From assembly GCA_022266195.1 (NCBI GenBank), contig WHVY01000002.1, forward strand, positions 12,291,001 to 12,355,000: a stretch of DNA of 64,000 nt, read 5' to 3'. The notes under the pieces are model-generated. The model worked only from the letters and a program-made list of their open reading frames with translations. It was not told the DNA's origin and ran no database searches. Shown here in pieces: positions 8,251 to 16,673 of this stretch (positions within the stretch are counted from its first letter, which is position 1; every line of letters starts with the position of its first letter). Made by a program: the position numbers and the translations under genes. The stretch comes from Tetranychus cinnabarinus (taxonomy: Eukaryota > Arthropoda > Arachnida > Trombidiformes > Tetranychidae).

Positions 8251-10491
8251 GATAACATTGATCATCAATTTCCTTGAATCCATCACAGCAAACATTAATA
8301 GTTATCTTTTTGGTTTCCCATTTTGTTTTGACAACCTTTTGATATGAAGTCCTGGTAAAGGAACAGGAAAAATTAAATTAACACAAATAAAAGTAACAAT
8401 TGATTACCTTTTTATATTTCTGATTTGTACAATTTAAATATTCATTATTGCAAATTTAACTAGCTGAACAATTTACACGCAATATCAACATTTAATGGTA
8501 TGAAATTTGGATCATGCAACATTATCTGATTAAAAGGTGAAGCCGAGTTGATTTAATTAGATTGATCATACATTTGTAATCAACTAGTCACAATTGATTT
8601 GCTTATTTGTAATTTACTTTCTCGGATTTAATGTCTTTTTTCACTAATAGATTCAGAATGGGTTACATTATCAACCAAACCTCGGTTAATTCACATTGAT
8701 TTACAATTGAAAGCTGTCTAATGATATTTACTCAAAGCATAACAATTAGCTATTGTTGCTTATTGTTGATCAATTGTTTCATTTCGGGGATAAAATGCAC
8801 CAGTTCTGGGAAAACTAATCATATTCAGGTGAATAACAATGATCTAGACAATGAACAGACTTTAGGTATTACAGTTGATGGTAACAAGAAAATTGGTTCA
8901 ACAAGAAATATCAATAAATAAAACTGATTGTTCATTTGATATATCAATATTAAAATATCAAGATGTATCTAATAACAATCCAAATCTATCAAATTGCCAA
9001 TTCACTATTTACATTGAATATGAAGCCATTCAATCAATAAAGAGAAAATTGAATTTAAGCAAAAATCTTTATTACATTCACCAATTTTTATTAAACTGTC
9101 GAGATGCTTTTGAAAAAGATAATTGCTGCAAATAATTAAAATGTAATTTGATATTGAAGGATTGATCTAAATTACAATCTCTTACAGCAGTACGATGTTA
9201 AATTCATTGATTGATTGAAGGTTGTCATATTACACTTTTAATGCTTTCAGTTTTTGGATCCATTAAAGTGAAAACCGTTTTTTTGTGAAAGTAAAAAGGT
9301 TGTAATGTTAATGTAATATTAATTGTTAACCAAAGGTCAGTGAAAATTATAATGGACAAAACAACAGAAATAACTAGACAGATAATAAATGGTTTGCAGA
9401 ACCATGGGTCATTCAAGGTTTCACAATAATTATAATGATGGATAATGTTGACACCATTGGTGCGAACAGAAATCAAAACATTGAACCAGACAATCTTATG
9501 AATAAATCTGGTTGTTTGTTGATTTATATAGCTATGTTGATAGCTAACCAGGTGAAGGTAATTTTGGAGACTGGTGAAAAGGTGAGATGGAGTGAAAGTT
9601 GAAAGTTGAAAGGTAAACAAAGTGAAAGGAGTAAAATTGGGTTACAATTGAAAAAAGGAGTAAAAATAACAGAAAGGGGAAACAAAAATTTATAATTCAC
9701 ATAGCAACAGTGAATCAACCAATAATACTTTACACATTCTCATACATTGTATACACATTTTATTGATAAAATGGAGTCTATATATTCTGAGAATTCATCA
9801 CCAAATTCTCAGCATTTAAAGGCCAACAACATTGTACACAAAGTCACTGGTAACAAAACACAATAACATGGGTAATGAATAGGAACTATAGATGCAATAG
9901 CTTCTGATTCAAGTTGAACTTTAGCTGTTATAAAATCAGAAATATATAATAATTGTTTAAATTACAACGGATTTAGCTTACCTATTTTGAAGACAGATTG
10001 GAGGAAATTGTAAACACCAAGTGTAAGATTGTTGATCTATCTGGATGGTACTTGATATGTTAACAGGTTGATTGATACTGTACAATATGAAAAACAATTT
10101 GATCATTAAATGGGTTTATAAGCATAATCATAGTTTAACTATTATAATAATTAAACGAGAGATGGCTCAAAATGATTAGAGAAACGAGGAAATCTAAACC
10201 TAAATTGATTATGGAGTGTTTGGGTTGAAAGATGATTTCATTTGCAAGAGATCTCATTTTGATCAACCAGAGATAGGAATGGTGTTGTTTCTGGTTTTTG
10301 GGTAAATTAAATGGGTGATGAAGCTGTTAATTCAATTTAAATAATAGGAAATATTAATGAAAGCAAAAATTAATGAATACTTACTCCTTCGTCTTTGAAC
10401 AAACATGAGGACCTTGAAGACAGACGACTAGGAAATTTCGTACAAATAATAATAGCAGTTGTCTTGTACAAAAACATTTGAAGTAATCCAT
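8251..10491 (-). CDS. Signal peptide plus complete EMI domain (three exons; probable 5' end of the ADAM10 gene)
   Basis: Three minus-strand exons join in frame: 10385-10491 (ATG at 10491, donor GTAAGT), 9982-10077 and 8251-8351 (donor GTATGT). Exon 1 gives a hydrophobic leader (LLLLFVRNFLVVCLQ) then GPHVCSKTK. Exon 2 gives SYTWCLQFPPICLQN. Exon 3 gives VVKTKWETKKITINVCCDGF and DDQCY. The cysteine and Trp-Cys pattern (GPxxC, WC-FPP-C, VCCDGF, C) is that of the EMI domain at the N-terminus of Draper/Nimrod and multimerin-like proteins, which mediates extracellular protein contacts. The last exon ends in phase 1 and joins the phase-matched ADAM10 prodomain exon at 6835 as CY-P-VESNEF, giving about 980 residues. 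No EGF or Nimrod repeats follow within the window. Alternatives: a truncated Draper-like gene stump, or a short EMI-only product that reads into the intron (CYRM, stop). Confidence 0.75.
8721..9135 (+). CDS. Possible small secreted protein nested in the EMI-gene intron
   Basis: The ATG at 8721 opens a classic leader (SYCCLLLINCFISGIKC). That frame stops at 8921, but an overlapping +1 frame continues to 9135 with evenly spaced cysteines (DCSFD, NCQFT, NCRDA, NCCK). Removing 8829-8865 (AG/gt...ttag/GT) would connect the two frames into one roughly 125-residue secreted Cys-rich protein, but 37 bases is very short for an intron; a frameshift is the other explanation. It lies inside the 8352-9981 intron on the opposite strand. 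No family was recognised. Confidence 0.3.
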
Positions 10492-11580
10492 TTAATTGTT
10501 ACACATGAAGACAATACAGAATTGTAAAGGATGATCACTTAAACCAATAAAAACCCAAATCTGGTAATCGGTTTACCTTGTGAATAATGATTTTTTGTTG
10601 CGTTTAACGGTCAATATCAATTGAAACAATTGTGTGATTGTCACTGTTTCATTGTTTAACCAAACATACATTAATTTTGGAAGTCACTTGGTTAAGAATC
10701 AAACATATGGTTAACATTGTTTTGGCTTTTACACTAATTTGGATACATTTGAATACTCATAAAATCTTATAAGATGATAAACATATCTATGAATGTAAAT
10801 ATCTCGTTTTTGAACACTCAAAACATAGATCTGGTAAAGAGGAAGATGAAGATGACAAGATTGAAAGTCTATTGGTATGCTTGTACATTTAACATTGCTC
10901 AGTTAACTTACCCTTTCTTTACTCACTTTGTGTTGCCATTTATAAGAGAAAGAGGAATAAAAAAATATATTCACACCAAATTATCATCTCTTTCCATCAC
11001 CAATCAATACAAAGACTCTAAGAGTTGTCACCAGGGAGGGAGATTGATTAACTGGGAGTGAAATAATGTCTAAATCAGCTTTGAGTGTGTTTATTGCCAT
11101 TTTGTTTTGCCATTTTGGTTATATCTTTCCTTCCGGATATTAATCAACCTCTGAAGTAATCAATTAATTATAATTTTATCGAGAAAAATCAGGTTTCTAT
11201 AAAGGAAATTAGATTGAAATGTTTATCTTTTTAAATTGATTTGAAAATGGCGGGCTTCGCTTTCCAATGTTTACTGTGTAATGTTGGAATAAGAAACATG
11301 TGATTTTTATTTTTTTACACTCTTGTAATTTAAAAATTTGTTAACTTTCTTTTGTCAAAGAATTGTAATTTATTGCTGTTTGTTTGCCCTTTATTGTGAA
11401 CTTTTATCTTGTCACCATCAAGACCGTTTTTGGTAGCTATATTTCATATCAAGGTAAGTTTGCTTAGTTTTGTTAAGCTTTCTTGTTTGTACTTTCTACT
11501 TTTTTGAGTGGTAAAGATTTAGTTAGTTCTAAACAGACATTAACAAGAGAAAATTATTGTATATCTGCTTTCTTTCTTAG
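10492..11580. promoter_or_regulatory. Intergenic region upstream of the EMI/ADAM10 gene and the helicase gene
   Basis: This is the head-to-head interval between the EMI exon 1 ATG (10491, minus) and the helicase ATG (11581, plus). The last 127 bases (11454-11580) look like a 5' UTR intron of the helicase: donor AAG/GTAAGT at 11453/11454 and acceptor CTTTCTTAG immediately before the ATG. The remainder is AT-rich with no recognised gene; an open stretch at 10774-11061 has no family resemblance. Confidence 0.5.
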
Positions 11581-13392
11581 ATGGACAACTTTGATTGGGA
11601 CACTTTATCTGTAGACGATAGGATATTAAATGTAATCCGGAACAAATTTAAATTCAAGCAAATGACTCCAGTTCAGAAAGCGGTTATTCCATTGTTCACT
11701 GGATTTAAAGATGTATGTTGTGAAGCTGTTACTGGATCTGGTAAAAGTTTGGCTTTTATTGTGTCAGTTCTTGATATTCTTATCAAACAATACGAAAAGG
11801 AACCATTTAATAAGCATGCAATTTGTGGTCTCATTATAAGTCCGACAAGAGAATTATCTACCCAAACATTTGATGTACTGGAGGAATTTTTAAGCGACTC
11901 AAGTTTCTCTGAATTTTTGAATGCACAACTTTTCATTGGTGGTAACAATCCTATTATCGATGGCGAAAATTATCTTCAAAATGGTGGAAACATATTTGTT
12001 GTTACTCCTGGACGCATGGTAGATCTTCTGGAAAAATATCCTCAAATAGGAATTAAGCTTCGTAAACATTTACAAGTGCTTGTTATAGACGAAACTGACG
12101 TTCTTTTGGATATGGGTTTTGACAAAGAGGTCAATGAAATTCTAAGTTATTTACCGAAACAAAGACGAACTGGACTTTTTAGTGCAACACAAACTAAACT
12201 TCTTAGTAGATTGGTAAAATTGGGCTTAAGAAATCCTATCAGAATTGAGATAAAGGAGAAAAAGGCTATTCAACTTGGTGACTCCGAAATTGAGAATAGT
12301 TTATCTTCAGGAACAAAATCGCTTCTCAAATCAACCGGACTTCAAATATCTCCTTATTTATCAAACAACTACGTAATTCTTGAAAGTAATACTCATAAAT
12401 TACCATTTCTAGTTCATTTCGTTAAAAAAAATCCAACCTTCAAATACATCCTGTTTTTCTCGACATGTGCTCAAGTTGATTATTTTGCGGAAGCACTCAT
12501 AAAGTTTTTGCCATCTGAACTGACGATTTTCAAATTACATCGGAAATTAAAATCCCGTCGGCAAAAAATTTTCAACAAATTCAAATCTTCCGAAAACGGA
12601 TCCATATTGATATGTACTGATATCATGAGTCGAGGTATCGACATTCCTGAGATTGACTGGGTGATCAATGTAGATTTGCCTAATACAATTCAAGATTATA
12701 TCCATAGATCTGGTCGTAGTGGTCACCAAATCGGTATTCAAGGAAACTCGTTGATATTGTGCTTGCAACATGAGGACGATTACATCAAATTATGCCAGGA
12801 AAAAGGAATCGATTTCACAAAAATGAAAGTACCCAAGAAGAAGCTCCTTCTTTTAGCTGATGAGATTTCTAGTTGGTTAAGGCAACATTGTCGTGATAAT
12901 GCTGAGTTTTATGAAAATTCAATGAAAGCATTTGTGTCTTTCATTAGAAACTATTCAACTAAAAACATGATGTCTTCAATTTTATTTCAATCCATGGATT
13001 GGATTGATTTAGCCAACAGTTTTGGTCTATTAAAAGTTCCTATTATGCCCGAGCTAAGAAAGAAATTAGCTGAATGTCCAACTAAACTGCTAGCTGAACC
13101 AGGTGACAAGGAAATCGCCAATAGTCATAAAAAAGCTCTCGAAAAGCTCAGGAGTAAAGGTAAACAAGGTTCAACAGATAAAGTAACCAGAAAAAACCAA
13201 ATCAAGGTTACTGAACAAAGAGCTAAGATGAAAGCTGAAATAAAATTGTGTAAGCTAAAAGGAAAAAAGAAAAAACGTTTCCTCAACGAGGTTGAATTTG
13301 ATGAACTCGCTGAAGATGCAAGAATGGTTAAGAAATTAAAAAAAGGAAAGATTACTCAAGCAGATTTCGATAAACATTTTGGCATTGACTGA
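11581..13392 (+). CDS. DDX55: DDX55/Spb4-like DEAD-box RNA helicase (variant motifs)
   Basis: A 603-residue superfamily 2 helicase of the Spb4/DDX55 group, which acts in nucleolar 60S ribosome assembly. Visible motifs in order: Q motif (FKQMTPVQ), Walker A AVTGSGKS near residues 47-54, Ia PTRELSTQ, GG, Ib TPGR, II at 170-173, III SAT, V TDIMSRGIDIP, VI at 375-382. The C-terminus is the Spb4/DDX55-specific Lys-rich tail ending FDELAEDARMVKKLKKGKIT and FDKHFG. Two deviations: motif II is DETD instead of DEAD, and motif VI is HRSGRSGH, so the last Arg (an arginine-finger position) is His. The coding region is a single exon with a probable 5' UTR intron, and no frame damage is seen. It could be the only DDX55 of the genome or a divergent paralogue. 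Confidence 0.9.
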   Translation: MDNFDWDTLSVDDRILNVIRNKFKFKQMTPVQKAVIPLFTGFKDVCCEAVTGSGKSLAFIVSVLDILIKQYEKEPFNKHAICGLIISPTRELSTQTFDVLEEFLSDSSFSEFLNAQLFIGGNNPIIDGENYLQNGGNIFVVTPGRMVDLLEKYPQIGIKLRKHLQVLVIDETDVLLDMGFDKEVNEILSYLPKQRRTGLFSATQTKLLSRLVKLGLRNPIRIEIKEKKAIQLGDSEIENSLSSGTKSLLKSTGLQISPYLSNNYVILESNTHKLPFLVHFVKKNPTFKYILFFSTCAQVDYFAEALIKFLPSELTIFKLHRKLKSRRQKIFNKFKSSENGSILICTDIMSRGIDIPEIDWVINVDLPNTIQDYIHRSGRSGHQIGIQGNSLILCLQHEDDYIKLCQEKGIDFTKMKVPKKKLLLLADEISSWLRQHCRDNAEFYENSMKAFVSFIRNYSTKNMMSSILFQSMDWIDLANSFGLLKVPIMPELRKKLAECPTKLLAEPGDKEIANSHKKALEKLRSKGKQGSTDKVTRKNQIKVTEQRAKMKAEIKLCKLKGKKKKRFLNEVEFDELAEDARMVKKLKKGKITQADFDKHFGID

Positions 13393-13957
13393 AAAATTAA
13401 AAAGCCAAATACACTCCAGGATTGAGTAGAAATAAGATTCGACTTGTCAATTTCGAGATGAGCAATATTTTTGTCAAGCAAAGTTCGTTTTGAATTGATA
13501 TTCTGAAAGGGAATATTTTAATAAGAAAATGCTTTGCGCGCAAAGTAAAACAAAGAAATTTTTCCATCAATTTTTATTGATTGTTAATGTATATCACACT
13601 TAATATGTGTAATGACTTGATGTCGACTGTAAAAAAAGATTAAAATTCATGTTGTTGCGTAAATTTAAGATTCTTTTGTTATTTAATCATGTCTGATATT
13701 TCTCAAAACTAATTTATGCAGAAGTGAACTCTTAAAATATACTCCTAATTCGGAATCTGTTCAGAATTTTTACTACGCTAATTACAAACGACTTTCGTTG
13801 AGAAAATTTCCTTAGACAACTGCCAGACCATGTATAAGTAAATTGATAGGTGTAATGATAATGAAACTATACATGGAAAGCCAGAGTTGAATCGAAATAT
13901 TACATTCGGATGTTTGTTGATGATTTTTGTGATTAACGTGAATGATACAGGCGAAAT
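13393..13957. other. Convergent 3' interval
   Basis: AT-rich sequence between the helicase (plus) and PHF10 (minus) stop codons. A TTTATT at 13573-13578 gives an AATAAA poly(A) signal on the minus strand, suited to PHF10. Nothing else is seen. Confidence 0.5.
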
Positions 13958-15175
13958 TTATCGCATTTTACGTTGTTTGTAACAATTCGAGCATAAAAGT
14001 TGATGCCTTCTCAAAGTTTCTCCATCTGGACTTTTTATCTTAATAGTTTCATGATGCCAATTAGTTTTAGGTCCATCTCCGGGTTTAATAGCACCACATT
14101 GAGCACATTGGGCACACAATTTACAAACCCATTTACCGGTTGGTATAACACGTAATCCAACACAAAATGTATGATAACCTCGATCACACATATCGCAAAA
14201 CATCAATTTGTCTTCATTATGGGGCTTATTACAATGAACACAAGTCTTACAATCAGTACATTGCCAGGCATATGACTTGATTACGTCAACCATATCAGTT
14301 GTCAATTGAAGGCATGATGGATGAACACTATTTGCACAATCAGAACAATGAACAAATTCCTCGGGAACATTTGATCTGTTACCTTGAACACTACCTTTAC
14401 AAATTTTACAAACAGTTTGGAAACTACCTCTAATTGAGTTGGAGTTATCATTTGATGTTGAAGGTGTTTTTGTTTTTACATCTTCCTCACTAGAAGATGA
14501 TTGTGATGACGAACAGCTATCACAGCTATTACCATCTTCATTATTTGGATCATTACCATTGTGACCATTTTCCCGGTTAGATCTTTCTAGATTATTGTCT
14601 TCTTGCGAACAGCTAGAACTACTACCACTATCAGAGTCACTATCAGAGTCACTTCCAGACGATTTTTCTCCTTCTTGACCATCTTTAGGTTTGATTAATT
14701 TTTTAGCATCAGATGCAATCGGTCCATACAGAACAGTATTAATTGGAAAGTATTTCAATTCTTCCGCTGAATATTTGATATACCAATCTTGGTGTTGTCC
14801 GTGGATGGTAGCAACTGGATATTTACCAACTTTTAGACATTTACCAGCAGCTACATTTTTCTTTAACATCTTATTATCTTTGCCCAATCCAATGGGATAA
14901 TGAACAGTATCAGTTTGCAGATCCAGAGAAACTCTCCTTTCCTCTTTCCGTGCTTGATTTAATTCTAAATTGTATTGAGTTGCTGATTTGATAGCCTTCT
15001 TGAGCATTTCACTCATCTTATTTTTCTCAACATTGTTAGTCGGACAACTTTTACTTGCTTCAGAAACATTATTCACTGGGTTATCTTTATCTTTTTTATC
15101 CTCCAAAACCTTCATGTATTCATCATATTCGGCAGGATATTCTCTGGTTACTTTTTCCGTTATTTCCTCGGTCAT
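13958..15175 (-). CDS. PHF10: PHF10/BAP45-like double PHD finger protein (PBAF subunit)
   Basis: A single-exon 405-residue protein matching PHF10/BAP45 (SAYP family), the chromatin-reading subunit of the PBAF remodelling complex. The N-terminal part carries a SAY-like domain (GKYPVATIHGQHQDWYIKYS, then AEELKYFPINTVLYGP). A long Ser/Asp/Glu-rich linker follows. Two tandem PHD fingers follow (CKICKGS ... VHCSDCANSVHPSC ... WQCTDCKTCVHC, then MFCDMCDRGYHTFCVG ... GKWVCKLC) as in the DPF module that reads acetylated histone H3. After the second finger an extra Cys-rich tail (CAQCGAIKPGDGP ... LLCSNCYKQRKMR) is present. The ATG at 15175 is fixed by an in-frame TAA just upstream. A 3' acceptor (ATTTACAG) about 17 bases before the ATG implies a 5' UTR intron. 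Confidence 0.92.
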   Translation of the reverse strand: MTEEITEKVTREYPAEYDEYMKVLEDKKDKDNPVNNVSEASKSCPTNNVEKNKMSEMLKKAIKSATQYNLELNQARKEERRVSLDLQTDTVHYPIGLGKDNKMLKKNVAAGKCLKVGKYPVATIHGQHQDWYIKYSAEELKYFPINTVLYGPIASDAKKLIKPKDGQEGEKSSGSDSDSDSDSGSSSSCSQEDNNLERSNRENGHNGNDPNNEDGNSCDSCSSSQSSSSEEDVKTKTPSTSNDNSNSIRGSFQTVCKICKGSVQGNRSNVPEEFVHCSDCANSVHPSCLQLTTDMVDVIKSYAWQCTDCKTCVHCNKPHNEDKLMFCDMCDRGYHTFCVGLRVIPTGKWVCKLCAQCAQCGAIKPGDGPKTNWHHETIKIKSPDGETLRRHQLLCSNCYKQRKMR

Positions 15176-16673
15176 CTTGAATTAAGTTGATCTGTAAATT
15201 AAGAAGAAATCATGGTGTCAGCATTAGGAAAAATACTTTTTTAGTTTCAATCGGAGATTGTCATAATTACAAAGAAAATAAAAACCAATCGTTGATTTTC
15301 AAGCCCTATATTCAGTTCATCTAATACCTGATTCAAATTAACAAGAGGTCAAAATGATTGAAGCACTAAGTTTCAAATTAAGCTAAAGTCTAGCAAGAAA
15401 TTAAAATGAAATGATTCACAATGCAAGAATTGCCTGGGCGTTGGCTTTAAAATGGGCTAGAGCAATGGTAAGTAGATTAATAAAGGCTTACTTACTTCTA
15501 GAATCAATTTCCAACTTTCAAAGAAAATAATAGAAACATCAACAATAAACAATCTTGGTGAAATAATTCAAAACAAATCCACAATGTATACCAAAGGAAA
15601 CCTCTCGAGTCAATAAGTCAGTTGAAAGAAAATCAACTCAGCTGTAGATTTTTTATAACAACCACACAGAGTGACCAAATTTTGATGTCGAAAGGTTCCA
15701 AGCGTAACTGGGCAAATTATCAAAAGATGATAAAAATCTGATAACCAAACAGATTATCATTTGAACAACGAATTTTAAACCATAAATTTTCTATTTGTAA
15801 AAACTGTTAACTGTTGCAACTTGAATTCAAGTCTTGAAAAATTCAATTCGGTTATCTCCATCTACTGACGAATAAAGTAATCTCTACCAAAAACTGAAAA
15901 TCGGACATTTTACGATCATTTTCAAATAACCACAATTGTACCAATTAAAAAGCTACAAGTCTCTTTAATACTGGATATTCAAGAGAGTTACACAATTTGG
16001 TCGCAATTTAAACTTAAAAATTCAACTTTAATCTTAAAATTCCAACCCGAATCAATAATATTACTAGTAACCAAAATATGTTTTGCGGTTACCTGAAACT
16101 GGTTGTTTCAACTCTAATAACTATTCAATAAATTTGATTATCGTGTGAGTTTGGAATTTAATTGGCTTTATTAACGCTTGTTTTCGCTGATTACATACAT
16201 TTTCATATTCAAGCGAGTCTTTTTCTTGATTAGAGTGGAAATTATTAGCAAACGAAAATGGAACAGAATACTCAATATCGATGCCGAGTTTCGATACTTG
16301 TGAGAATCAAGAGCTGTCAAAATAGATGACAGCTGAAATGAAAATGGTAAGATACGACTGCAAGTTTGATTTTAATTTTGTTATTATATTAAATGTTATA
16401 AGTTGTTGATTAAATAAATGATTTTAATTAAAACAAAAATTAAACAAACCTTTTTTGACGCAGAATCTTTCAGTATCGATACTGGTTTAATTTGTATCGA
16501 TAAAAATTATTTTAAAGTATCGATATACAATTGTTGATACAATAATATTGAGGAAACAACAATTTTTACTTCATTTAATTCTAAACCTCATCTCTTTTCC
16601 TCCTTCAAGTTATTGGTGAAATTTAAATCAATTTATATAATTTGTGTTCATCTGAGTCTGGTTTGACCCTAGG
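15176..16673. promoter_or_regulatory. Head-to-head promoter interval of PHF10 and muniscin
   Basis: About 1.5 kb separates the ATGs of two divergently transcribed genes. It includes the 5' UTR intron of PHF10 next to 15190. Near the muniscin side it contains three perfect TATCGATA sites and further partial ones near 16276 and 16287. No coding exon was recognised; in particular no F-BAR exon for the muniscin. Confidence 0.6.
16474..16525. promoter_or_regulatory. Cluster of three TATCGATA (DRE-type) sites
   Basis: Perfect palindromes TATCGATA occur at 16474-16481, 16495-16502 and 16518-16525, spaced 21-23 bases apart, about 150-200 bases upstream of the muniscin ATG. A 7/8 match (TATCGATG) is at 16276-16283. 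TATCGATA is the DNA-replication-related element bound by DREF in Drosophila and is common in housekeeping promoters. Function here is inference. Confidence 0.6.

Noticed and set aside
9225..9620. Minus-strand ORF with hydrophobic segments, as a membrane-protein exon
   Set aside because: The frame starts at TTG, contains no early ATG, lies in an intron of the EMI gene, and matches no family; AT-rich sequence readily gives hydrophobic frames.
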